64,000 nucleotides of DNA, taken from positions 1-64,000 of the forward strand of contig JAIELP010000001.1 of NCBI GenBank assembly GCA_019752925.1. Reading direction: 5' to 3'. Both the position numbers and the translations under genes were made by a program. Shown piece after piece: positions 53,276 to 61,553 of the stretch. Origin of the DNA: a bacterium (GTDB lineage: Bacteria; Bdellovibrionota; Bdellovibrionia; Bdellovibrionales; Bdellovibrionaceae). The notes below the pieces were generated by a model. That model saw only the letters and a program-made list of their open reading frames with translations, searched no databases and was not told the DNA's origin. Position 1 is the stretch's first letter, and each line of letters begins with the position of its first letter.

Positions 53276-54958
53276 ATGATTGATTTAGTACATCGCGATC
53301 TTGGACAAATTCCATTGAATAAAATTATCATTGATCCCGTACTTATACCTGAGAGTCTCAAAGTACCAAAAATTTTAAGCCCAAATAGAGCTAAAGAAGA
53401 AACTTGCGAGCACTATATACGTTTCGGTATAAATCCAGTTCTCTGGATTGGAAAACTTGGTTCAACCAATTATCTTCTTGCTGATTATGAAGACTACGAG
53501 GCACTGCAAAATTCGCATCATCAAGATCCATCAATCCCAGTAGATTCGATTATTCTGGAGACTAAACATAAAAAGGGGCTATATGAAATTGCCGCTGTCC
53601 TTAGCGCTGGCAGGACGGCTGAAGGCGATCACTTTAAGAGATTGTTACAGACACACACTCTTCTAGAAATTGGAAAAATAAAAACCGAAATCAAAGAAAT
53701 TTTTGGTGTTAGAAAGTCATCAAGCCCATTGGGCAAGCAAGTGCAACGAGATTTGCGAATTGTGAAAACTAGTTCGATTTTAAAAATGGTACTTGGATCT
53801 CCAGATAGTAGCTCGATATCTAAAAATGGATTCGAATCTATAAATCCTGGGCAGGCGCAGTTAAGCTACTCTTTGGCAAGCGAAGTCATAGGCATTCTTG
53901 GCGGGGATCAAAATTTGGTCAATGAGTTTGTTGTACAATACCATAAGTATCAAAAGGAAATTGTAGACCATCATACCACCCCAGAAGAGCTTACGAAGCC
54001 AATCTTTCAGAGGCGAAACTACAGCAAAAGACACGTGCTACGTCTGGCTTCTGCAATAGCTGGTCACGACTTAAAACATATCGAAGCTATATCGAGCGAA
54101 AGGGGTTTCTACTACGGATATAGCTTCGATCAAGCTACAGGAAAGTTCAAAATGCCTGAAATTTCTTTGAATATTTATTCAGATGAAAAATTTGAAATAA
54201 AGAAATTTTATGAGCTTACGTATCTACTTAGCTCTTTATCAAAAAGCTTTTTAGCTCACATCGCACGCGTTAGGCCGACTTCTCATGGTGCGAATCTCAA
54301 AACAAAATCGAATCCAGGTGAAAGCTTGGTTCCCATCCCAACCAATCTTCCTAAGCTAGATGACCTGGCATATCTAGAAACGGTCCGCAAAGATAAAATG
54401 TTAAACTATGTTAATCGCGACCGAATTTTAAAAGCACTTGGTTTGCGGTGCGGTCATCTTGGTTACGAGCAAACAGACTTTGATTCGATTTCAACGTGGA
54501 ATAAATCACACATTGAGTTCGAAAGTTGGTTTGAGTCAGAATTTAAAGATCAAATTTTCATTTATTTTAATAATACGCCCGAGAATCACCCTAAGTTCAA
54601 TTATTATATAGCGATAAAAAAGTATCTGGTTAAAAAATCTAAAGAATCTCATTCCATATTCTTTTATGAGTTTTTTAATGAACTATTCTCAGCAGTTTTT
54701 ACTGAAATTGATATTAACGATGAACATCGGTCCAATCGATTAAAGAATCTCGAGCGTATGGATTCGAAATTAACAATTAGTCTTTGGCAAGAAGTCGAAG
54801 AAAGCCTACAGAAAAAAGGTTATATTAAACTAACAAGAGAAGAGCTAGAGTCTGTAATAAGAGAACGGATCGCAATTAACCATCAAGGACAAGCTGAAAC
54901 TGCTTCAAAGATACTTGCTGCTGTTAATCAGTTAACAAAAAATTCTTTTGTAGACTAG
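53276..54958 (+). CDS. ParB-like protein (tentative)
   Basis: 560 aa from the ATG at 53276, preceded by GGAGAATTAAA; a start at 53219 would run through the palindrome. The N-terminus (LNKIIIDPVLIPESL, HYIRFGINPVLWIGK, NYLLADYEDYEAL) resembles the ParB/Srx fold pattern of a short strand, 'reach' helix and x-x-G-x-R-like recall. A middle FGVRKSSSPLGKQVQRDLRI may be helix-turn-helix. The C-terminal half is unfamiliar. It precedes the DNA polymerase by 2 bp, so the pair is co-expressed. Confidence 0.4.
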   Translation: MIDLVHRDLGQIPLNKIIIDPVLIPESLKVPKILSPNRAKEETCEHYIRFGINPVLWIGKLGSTNYLLADYEDYEALQNSHHQDPSIPVDSIILETKHKKGLYEIAAVLSAGRTAEGDHFKRLLQTHTLLEIGKIKTEIKEIFGVRKSSSPLGKQVQRDLRIVKTSSILKMVLGSPDSSSISKNGFESINPGQAQLSYSLASEVIGILGGDQNLVNEFVVQYHKYQKEIVDHHTTPEELTKPIFQRRNYSKRHVLRLASAIAGHDLKHIEAISSERGFYYGYSFDQATGKFKMPEISLNIYSDEKFEIKKFYELTYLLSSLSKSFLAHIARVRPTSHGANLKTKSNPGESLVPIPTNLPKLDDLAYLETVRKDKMLNYVNRDRILKALGLRCGHLGYEQTDFDSISTWNKSHIEFESWFESEFKDQIFIYFNNTPENHPKFNYYIAIKKYLVKKSKESHSIFFYEFFNELFSAVFTEIDINDEHRSNRLKNLERMDSKLTISLWQEVEESLQKKGYIKLTREELESVIRERIAINHQGQAETASKILAAVNQLTKNSFVD

Positions 54959-54960
54959 CG

Positions 54961-57585
54961 ATGACAAAAATCCCATTTGATTTTCATAACTTGAGTGACA
55001 TTTCAATTGATATTGAAACTAGCGGATTGAAGGACAATCAACACGAGATCGTTTCTATCGCGTTCGCCTGGTATGAAGGCACACAAATTAGATCTTGCTC
55101 ATATTACCTGGATAGGTTTTTCGCTAATTCCCATTTGGTCGATCAGAATAGTAAGACAGTGTCTTTGATACTCGAACAGACTCTCTTTAATAATAAATTT
55201 TCAGGCACAGTCGTTTTCCATAATCACCTATTCGATATTGGCTTTTTGATAAGCCGTTTTAAATGTGGATACACAATGTTTCGTTCAGCAGACTTTTCAA
55301 GAATTGCCGATACCTTGCAATTTTCACGAGTTATTAGAAATAATAAGTTTCAAAGTCATATAAGCCCAGATCAGCTGTCCTGCCATTCATTAAAGTATTT
55401 AGCTAAGGAGTATCTGGGCTTTGATGCCAAGGATCTAGTTTCCTTTGAACAGGCAACTTCTGGAAAAAATATTCGCTTGCAAAGTCCAGAGGTAGTATTG
55501 AAGTACAACGAACAAGATGCCGTCTTGACCCTAAAATTATGGAGGCATTTCTCAGACAATGTTGAACTAGGAATTCAGAACTACTTTTTCAGTTTAGAAA
55601 TGCCACACCTTCTTAACCTACTTGCACTATCTCTAGATGGAGTACCATTTGATTTGAAAATGGCTAAAAATCTATATGAAGAGATTGCTGAAGAACTCTT
55701 GAAACAAGAAGCCTCTATTTATTTGTTTTTAAGAAAAGAAATCAATCTTTACTCCAATGACGAGCTAAAAAAATCCATTTTCTACAATCCACGATTAAAG
55801 TACTTAAACTCAGTAACAAATAGATTAGAAGTGCTACGACCCCTCTTTGTATCAGCAGAGGGAAATGCGCAAGTAGACATTGAAACTCTTGAATCAATTA
55901 AGCGAAATATTGGCATACATATACAGAATAAATCCACTATTGATTTTCTAAGCCGCATAATACGCCATATCGAATTGCAAAAATCGTCCTCTAAAATCGA
56001 GTCCCTGATGGCAAATGCTGTATATACTAAGTTTGGTGTTAGAATTTATCCAAAAATTTCTGCATCCGCCATTTCGGGAAGAGTGACCTGTACGAGTCCT
56101 AATTTACTCGGTCTGCCTAAAAAGATTATCAAGAATGGTCAGATTAACCAAGAGTCGGATACAAGCGAACTTGACTCGAAATCTGTTCGCAGCCTGATCC
56201 GTGTAGTTTCCAACTATAATGTACTGTCTATCGATATAAGCGGCTTAGATCTTGGGGTTGTTACTGACGGTATCAATAGTATTCGAGGAGATTCTAAGTT
56301 CTATTGGAATCTATTTATGACCATGCAGCACAGTGAATTTATTGACCCGCACTTTGCATTGCTTAAAAAATTTCTACCGAATCTTTATAGTGAAGCTTTT
56401 AGGCCTTTTCTTCAGCTCGGTCTTCCAGATCTCAACAGCTATTGGGCTAAAAAAGTTTCGTCAGAAGAAGTTGGTGGGCAAATCAAAAAATCAATTACTT
56501 TTATTGAATGCACTTCAGGAGATAAAGTTAAAATATATCTATCCAGTGATGATCAAAATATTGAAAGGAAGCTGAAAGAAGTCAGAGAAGTATCTAAAAG
56601 ACTGAATTTAGCTGTAACATACGTGATGGGTGCATCATCAGCAGCTGTTCAGATTTCAAAAGGACTTGGAAAGCAAGTACCTGCTATTGAGGCACAAAAA
56701 CTCATTGATCAATTTTATTCTCCCAGCAAAGGCTTTCCTGAAATTCGAATTTTCCAAGATAGAATCGCAAATCAGATTTATAGAAATGGATTCAGCGAAT
56801 CTCCATTTGGCAGAAAATTTTATGCCGAGACTTGGGATAATCTGTGCCACCAAAAACTGAATCTTGATTCTTATGAATTTATTTTGAAAATTCGAGATGA
56901 GTTTTACTATATCGAGTGCTCAAAATGGCTAAAAGAGAAAGATGATGTCATTTCAGACTTAAAACTAATAGATCGCAAATTTGGGCTTAGATTCAGAAAT
57001 TTGAAAACAATTTTGAAAATTGATCCCTATTTTTTTAGACCTAAAAATGAATTTTCTAATAAAGCTCTTAAGCGCAAAACAGAAGATACTTTTCAGGAAG
57101 ACTCTAATTATGAACTCAATCGAATTGCTCTGACTCATGAGATTGATAAATTTGTTGTTAGATCAAAGGGAATATCAATTGACGAAAGGGAGCTTCGACT
57201 TTTGCTTACGTCTGAAGGCGCGTTTCAAATTTCAGAGAAATTGATTTTGTTTTACAGAACTAAAAACAAAGCTCCGCACTCAAATTACTTTTCTAATTAC
57301 AAGCCACTTATAAAAGTTGCAAAGAAGTTTTTTCCAGCTTTTTGCCAAGGTATCGCAACAACTGTGGCAAAGCGATGTCTAACCGAAATCAGAACACGAC
57401 TCGAAAAGGAAACAAAGACGGCAAGACTTCTACTTTTTATTCACGACCAAGTAGATGTTATTTGCTCAAATGAAGAAGTGCTTATAGTTCAAAGGATTCT
57501 TCAGGAGAGCATTAGTATTCCGTTGCCCCCTTTAAGTGTTAGATTTTCTGGAGAGTATAAGAATAATGGCCAAGAATTTCGGTAG
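54961..57585 (+). CDS. Divergent family A DNA polymerase with 3'-5' exonuclease
   Basis: 874 aa. The DEDDy exonuclease is complete: DIET (Asp17, Glu19), HNHLFD (Asp92) and YNEQD (Tyr182, Asp186). The polymerase motifs are divergent: motif A SIDISGLDL (Asp425), motif B R542-x3-K546-x7-Y554 with Tyr-Val in place of Tyr-Gly, and motif C FIHDQVD (His828, Asp829) where Pol I has HDE. GRVTCTSPNLLGLPK is the usual pre-motif-A segment. There are insertions in the fingers and palm, and no 5'-3' exonuclease. It is probably a phage- or plasmid-derived replicative polymerase serving the element. Confidence 0.8.
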   Translation: MTKIPFDFHNLSDISIDIETSGLKDNQHEIVSIAFAWYEGTQIRSCSYYLDRFFANSHLVDQNSKTVSLILEQTLFNNKFSGTVVFHNHLFDIGFLISRFKCGYTMFRSADFSRIADTLQFSRVIRNNKFQSHISPDQLSCHSLKYLAKEYLGFDAKDLVSFEQATSGKNIRLQSPEVVLKYNEQDAVLTLKLWRHFSDNVELGIQNYFFSLEMPHLLNLLALSLDGVPFDLKMAKNLYEEIAEELLKQEASIYLFLRKEINLYSNDELKKSIFYNPRLKYLNSVTNRLEVLRPLFVSAEGNAQVDIETLESIKRNIGIHIQNKSTIDFLSRIIRHIELQKSSSKIESLMANAVYTKFGVRIYPKISASAISGRVTCTSPNLLGLPKKIIKNGQINQESDTSELDSKSVRSLIRVVSNYNVLSIDISGLDLGVVTDGINSIRGDSKFYWNLFMTMQHSEFIDPHFALLKKFLPNLYSEAFRPFLQLGLPDLNSYWAKKVSSEEVGGQIKKSITFIECTSGDKVKIYLSSDDQNIERKLKEVREVSKRLNLAVTYVMGASSAAVQISKGLGKQVPAIEAQKLIDQFYSPSKGFPEIRIFQDRIANQIYRNGFSESPFGRKFYAETWDNLCHQKLNLDSYEFILKIRDEFYYIECSKWLKEKDDVISDLKLIDRKFGLRFRNLKTILKIDPYFFRPKNEFSNKALKRKTEDTFQEDSNYELNRIALTHEIDKFVVRSKGISIDERELRLLLTSEGAFQISEKLILFYRTKNKAPHSNYFSNYKPLIKVAKKFFPAFCQGIATTVAKRCLTEIRTRLEKETKTARLLLFIHDQVDVICSNEEVLIVQRILQESISIPLPPLSVRFSGEYKNNGQEFR

Positions 57586-57651
57586 TTGTCCTTCGTATCG
57601 CCTTAAAACGCATAATTGTGTCAAAATATATTGGTGTGTTTTAATGGAAGA

Positions 57652-58608
57652 ATGAAATCTCTTGTTCAGTCAAACATATTTTCGTCGTCAATTTCACCAG
57701 CTTCCTTGTCCGATACGCTTAGAGACTATTTTAAAAAGTATCTTGCTTCCCTAGACGCATCAGAACAGACAAAGATTCACTATCGAAGAAGGCTTAAACA
57801 ATTTGCAATATGGGTAGAAGATGAAAACCTATCGACGATAGAAAATCAATCCATCTTGGATTATAAAAAATTTCTTCGGACAAAGGGTCATGAAGCAAGC
57901 ACTATTGGTGCTTATCTGGTCGCTGTTAGACAATTTTTTCAGTGGGCAGAAGTCAAACGCATACACCCCGATGTCACAAGGGGTATTAAAGGGGTTAAGC
58001 GTCCACGCGGGTTTCGTCGTGACGCTTTAACCATTCCTCAGATTCATAAGCTTCTAGATTCAATTGAGAGGTCTACTTTGATTGGCAAGCGCGACTACGC
58101 CATGATCAATTTGATGATTCGTGTTGGACTGAGAAGCATCGAAGTTGTCAGATGCAGAGTCTCAGATATTAGGCCCGTAAGTTCAAGCTCAATAGGACTT
58201 TGGGTGCATGGCAAAGGCCGCGATGAAGCCGACGAGTATGTTGTGATTACGGAAGATTGTCTAAATCCAATCATGGAATACATTTCGTCTAGGCCTTCCT
58301 TGAAACAGGACGCCCCACTCTTTGCATCCCTTTCAGATAATAGCTATGGTAGTGGCATATCTACTTGCACCGTGCGCCGTGTGGTCAAGGAAAGGCTGCA
58401 AGCTGCAGGGCTTAAAACACCTCGAATCTGCTCGCATAGTTTAAGACACAGCTGTCTTTCGATTGCGGTGCAAAACGGTGCCAGCATCTTTGATGCCCAG
58501 CGATTGGGCCGACATCAAGATATCTCGACTACTCAACGTTACATCCATCTCAATCAACGCTCACAAGGTATAGGCGAAAATAGCGTAGCAAATGCACTAA
58601 AAAAATAA
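57652..58608 (+). CDS. Tyrosine recombinase (XerC/D-like)
   Basis: About 318 aa from the ATG at 57652 (a GTG at 57616 is an alternative). The SAM-like N-terminal core-binding domain is YLASLDASEQTKIHYRRRLK to AVRQFFQWA. The catalytic domain has VGLRSIEVVRCRVSD (Arg), GKGRDEADEYV (Lys region), HSLRHSCLSIAV (H-x2-R), LGRHQDISTTQRYIH (His and nucleophile Tyr). All catalytic residues appear present. It sits 66 bp after the polymerase. A second recombinase of a different class in one element suggests either dimer resolution or a composite origin. Confidence 0.88.
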   Translation: MKSLVQSNIFSSSISPASLSDTLRDYFKKYLASLDASEQTKIHYRRRLKQFAIWVEDENLSTIENQSILDYKKFLRTKGHEASTIGAYLVAVRQFFQWAEVKRIHPDVTRGIKGVKRPRGFRRDALTIPQIHKLLDSIERSTLIGKRDYAMINLMIRVGLRSIEVVRCRVSDIRPVSSSSIGLWVHGKGRDEADEYVVITEDCLNPIMEYISSRPSLKQDAPLFASLSDNSYGSGISTCTVRRVVKERLQAAGLKTPRICSHSLRHSCLSIAVQNGASIFDAQRLGRHQDISTTQRYIHLNQRSQGIGENSVANALKK

Positions 58609-58702
58609 TCCAGAACATTCAACGCGATGGCTACGTTTTCCACATAAGCTTGAGGAGTATCCACCCCTTAAATATGAACCGAAGAGGCCAGAGGAGTATC
58701 CA

Positions 58703-58918
58703 ATGTTGAAAAATAAAAATGAGCCACTTCAAAAAAGAAACAAAAAGATTTATTACAAAGATCCAGAACTAAGTCACAAATGCAATCCTGAGTCCGATCT
58801 AGCGTTGGGTGATTTTATGATTTTTGTTCCAAACGGTTCTGGGCAAGAAACAGCGAAAGATTTTCTAAATTTTGTTAAAAATCTAAAAGTGGAATCACTT
58901 GTGAAAGCGACCTGCTAG
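58703..58918 (+). CDS. Hypothetical small protein
   Basis: 71 aa with a basic start (LQKRNKKIYYKDPELSHK) and an acidic/hydrophobic end. A GAGGAG ribosome-binding site precedes the ATG; the same GAGGAGTATCCA string also occurs about 40 bp upstream, a small direct repeat. No family is recognised. The 3' end overlaps the convergent gene by 24 bp. Confidence 0.45.
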   Translation: MLKNKNEPLQKRNKKIYYKDPELSHKCNPESDLALGDFMIFVPNGSGQETAKDFLNFVKNLKVESLVKATC

Positions 58919-59794
58919 CGATCTGCCATCAGAATAGCTGCAAAACTTCTTACAGGCACCGCCCTCATCGACAGATACTGCTTTTACTCCAGAGGAAAGT
59001 GTTGAAAATCTAAAAGATAGCTCACATTCGAGGTCATTAAGTTTTGTTTCAAGCCCATTCGCTCCGAGAATAGTTGGAAAGTTTAATTCTTTATCTTTGA
59101 ATTCGCATTTTTGATTTTTATAGGAAGCGAACATTTTGCCTTCATCCATATAAAATGAAAATTCATCGCCAACTTCAGGCATGCTGTTTTTATATGTGCC
59201 AACAGCAGACTTAATAGCATCGCCAAGTTCTTTTGCCTTCGCCAATCTATCGGCATTAACTGCCTCCTGCTGTTGTAACTTTGAATCTGCTTTGGGGGTT
59301 GCCTTGGCTTTGTTTTTCGCAGATTTCTCTTTTTTAGCGGGAGATGCCGAACTGTCAGCGGGGCCAGAATTGTCATTGATAGTAGGAATTTCAGCGACCA
59401 GCAGTTTTTCGCGGCCCGTTTTACGATAAACTTCTTCTCCAATGGGTGTGATAAAACTAGGAATCATCCCAGTTCGCATTTCTTCACCATTGATATTTAC
59501 GCGATTTACATTTGCAGTCGCAGCGTTACCGCTGAATAATATGTTAATCACAGTGGTGGTACTTGAAACTTTGTCATAGACGGATACTTTCATCAGCCAG
59601 TTTGTATTATCTTTTTCCCAATTTATTTTGGCGCCAGGTTTAATTCCATATCTTAAAAAGTCCTCTACTGAGAATGCTAAACACACATAATCGCACGAAA
59701 TATTCTTTTTCAGGAAATCATTGGGCGGCTGATCTCCAGCCAGAGCTGAAATTGAAAACAAAAAGAATATAAGTATTGATACAACGCTCTTCAT
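58895..59794 (-). CDS. Hypothetical exported protein
   Basis: 299 aa with a signal peptide (MKSVVSILIFFLFSISALAG). The mature part has paired cysteines (ISCDYVCLAFS; CEFKDKEL...LECEL; GGACKKFCSYSDG), suggesting disulfides, and a Lys/Ala/Ser-rich low-complexity linker (about 145-190) between two domains. No family is recognised. As an exported protein inside a mobile element it could affect the envelope, for example surface exclusion, but that is conjecture. It lies 9 bp downstream of the repressor gene. Confidence 0.55.
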   Translation of the reverse strand: MKSVVSILIFFLFSISALAGDQPPNDFLKKNISCDYVCLAFSVEDFLRYGIKPGAKINWEKDNTNWLMKVSVYDKVSSTTTVINILFSGNAATANVNRVNINGEEMRTGMIPSFITPIGEEVYRKTGREKLLVAEIPTINDNSGPADSSASPAKKEKSAKNKAKATPKADSKLQQQEAVNADRLAKAKELGDAIKSAVGTYKNSMPEVGDEFSFYMDEGKMFASYKNQKCEFKDKELNFPTILGANGLETKLNDLECELSFRFSTLSSGVKAVSVDEGGACKKFCSYSDGRSLAGRFHK

Positions 59795-59803
59795 AAAGTC
59801 CTT

Positions 59804-60142
59804 TTATTTATTACCTGTGTACTTTTCGATTTTGACTCGAAAGATTCCATTGTGAATCTCGACAAAGCCATCGCCTGCTGATTCGAAGATTTGTTTCACA
59901 ATATCTTCATCAGGTGCAGATCCTGTCAGTAGTGTTTCTACGCTGACATTTAAAACCTTAGAAAGACGTAAAATAGCGTCGTCGAACTTTGGTTGACGAC
60001 CAGCAAGCCACTCAGAAATAGTGGATTTGGGAATCTTTGTCTGACGACTAAGATCTGCCGCAGAGAGGCCTCTTTCTTTCATGATCTTTTTAAGGTTGGT
60101 TTGAAAACTACTCACTGGTGTATTTTCAATGTTCTCATACAC
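59804..60142 (-). CDS. Cro/cI-type HTH repressor
   Basis: 112 aa. Residues about 12-70 form an XRE helix-turn-helix: KKIMKERGLSAADLSRQT, KIPKSTISEWLAGRQP, AILRLSKVLNVSVETLL. The C-terminal 35 residues (VKQIFESAGDGFVEIHNG) resemble a short dimerisation strand found in small deltaproteobacterial XRE regulators. It probably controls element genes; the binding site is not identified. Confidence 0.85.
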   Translation of the reverse strand: MYENIENTPVSSFQTNLKKIMKERGLSAADLSRQTKIPKSTISEWLAGRQPKFDDAILRLSKVLNVSVETLLTGSAPDEDIVKQIFESAGDGFVEIHNGIFRVKIEKYTGNK

Positions 60143-60215
60143 TTGAACAAGGCGAGTTCTGTATCTCGAATTGTTGGCTTAATCACGGAACTCTGCGGAC
60201 GAAGCAAAGAACTTT

Positions 60216-60731
60216 TCAATCGTCACCAGCAAATTTTCCAAGAATTTTTATCTGATTCTCAACATTCGTTGGATAAGTATTTCGAATGTACTCTTCAGCG
60301 TGATCTTTAGTTTTTCTTTCAAGATATCTCGGCAGCTGGGTAAGGATCAGAAATTTCAAATTTCTTGTATTCTGTGATTCGCCAATCAGATGAAAAAGAT
60401 CGTGCGGTTCGCAGTCAAAAAGTTCTAGGTAATCAATCACAACCAGTAGACCTTCTGCACTCTCCAATACGAAACTTCTATCCATCAATGCTCGAAGTTC
60501 ATCAAGATCAAAATATAAGTCTGTTATTAAATTTATATTCTGCAATTGATCAGGATTTCTTGCACCATATGCTGATGGGCTAGCATCAATTGCTCCCTCC
60601 GCATGGTAGTATATGATCTTCCAGTTTTTACTTAGCAAGTTGCTGCACAATTCGATTGCTAAATTTGTCTTCCCAGTTGAAGGCCTGCCCGACAAAAAGG
60701 TCAATTTGCTTTTAAAATCTAGGGAGTTCAT
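60216..60731 (-). CDS. RecA/KaiC-fold ATPase
   Basis: 171 aa. Walker A is GRPSTGKT (14-21), a YYHAEG strand follows, and Walker B is LLVVIDYLELFD, then LIGESQNTRNLKFLILTQLPR. The fold is that of small RecA/DnaB/KaiC-type ATPases such as phage replication or RadA-like proteins. It lacks DNA-binding extensions. It may load or remodel the element's replication proteins, or regulate the repressor encoded next to it. Confidence 0.65.
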   Translation of the reverse strand: MNSLDFKSKLTFLSGRPSTGKTNLAIELCSNLLSKNWKIIYYHAEGAIDASPSAYGARNPDQLQNINLITDLYFDLDELRALMDRSFVLESAEGLLVVIDYLELFDCEPHDLFHLIGESQNTRNLKFLILTQLPRYLERKTKDHAEEYIRNTYPTNVENQIKILGKFAGDD

Positions 60732-60835
60732 ATTTACCTCATTATTTCTCCTAAAAAATCACGCAGGAAATAATGGCGGCAATTTGCATTGCGTTTGGAC
60801 TTAGGTGGACCTATGGCTTTGTGAAACCAGTTAGC

Positions 60836-60851
60836 GCCCTTAAAAAAGGGC
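60836..60851. terminator. Small hairpin in the gap between the element and core genes
   Basis: GCCCTT-AAAA-AAGGGC is a 6-bp stem with a 4-base loop. It lies downstream of the M23 gene (minus strand) and upstream of the ATPase gene. There is no long U-tract. The rest of 60732-60935 shows nothing I recognise, and no copy of the tRNA-Asn 3' end. Confidence 0.3.
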
Positions 60852-60935
60852 AGCCAAATAACTTACTATAAGTATTGGCACTTTAATCATATAGGTTCTG
60901 ACTTTAAATTTCGGCATTATATCCTGTTGGTAGCA

Positions 60936-61553
60936 CTAGTAGATATTTCCTAGTACGATCCTTGGGTCTAAAAATATATTCATGACACTCATTTGATCTT
61001 TGGCTGAAACGACTCCAGGCATATCACACTTGGTGGGTTCTGCTAGAGACAATTGAAAATGTAAATGAGGCGGCCAGCCGCCGTTTTCATCTGGTTTTCC
61101 AATCCATCCCAACAAATGACCGGCTTCAAATTGTTTCAGATTCAATGCATACCGCACAGATTCATGGCTGAGGTGCCCATGCAGCGCCCAAAGTCTTACT
61201 CCTGCTATCATATGCTCAGTAATAATTGTGCCACCATAATCTCCGGAGCTAGAATTCACTGCTGCACAAAACACTGAACCAGCAAAAAATGAAAATACCG
61301 GTGTCGCGGCAGGCGCTCCCATGTCGACACCCATATGAATATCTCGGTGTTCCTCTCCGTCTTTACCAAAAAGATCCGATGGGTACATACCTGGTCTGCG
61401 CTCGTTGTATTTCCCAATTGAAAATTTGCCAGAAGGTCGGGGAATAGAATTTCCGGTAAAATCCAATACTTCGTATTCCGTAGGCAGCTGAACGACAGGA
61501 TGGAATTTGATTTGCGAGAAGACTTCATTCAAATTCAAAAATTCGCTCTCCAT
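60936..61553 (-). CDS. M23/LytM-family metallopeptidase without signal peptide
   Basis: 205 aa from the ATG at 61553; a start at 61667 would overlap pyrC-like by 143 bp. The metal-binding pattern is HMGVDMGAP (His, Asp), then WALHGHLS and PHLHFQLS (catalytic His and ligand His), all M23 hallmarks. LGWIGKPDENGGWPPHLHF is the typical final strand. There is no signal sequence or membrane helix, odd for a peptidoglycan hydrolase; export may use another route or the substrate may be intracellular. Confidence 0.8.
   Translation of the reverse strand: MESEFLNLNEVFSQIKFHPVVQLPTEYEVLDFTGNSIPRPSGKFSIGKYNERRPGMYPSDLFGKDGEEHRDIHMGVDMGAPAATPVFSFFAGSVFCAAVNSSSGDYGGTIITEHMIAGVRLWALHGHLSHESVRYALNLKQFEAGHLLGWIGKPDENGGWPPHLHFQLSLAEPTKCDMPGVVSAKDQMSVMNIFLDPRIVLGNIY

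Larger units (their letters stand above)
49762..60731. mobile_element. Putative integrative element at tRNA-Asn (right end not defined)
   Basis: Signs are a serine recombinase running into the tRNA gene, a tyrosine recombinase at 57.7 kb, its own DNA polymerase and ParB-like genes, a cI-like repressor, a RecA-fold ATPase and several unknowns, with core genes (M23, pyrC-like, icd) resuming after 60.9 kb. I found no duplicated tRNA-Asn 3' end that could be attR, so the right limit is only approximate. No capsid, tail or conjugation genes are visible. Confidence 0.6.

Noticed and set aside
58919..58935. Partial tRNA-like text CTGCCATC as attR
   Set aside because: Eight matching bases inside a coding region are within chance expectation.
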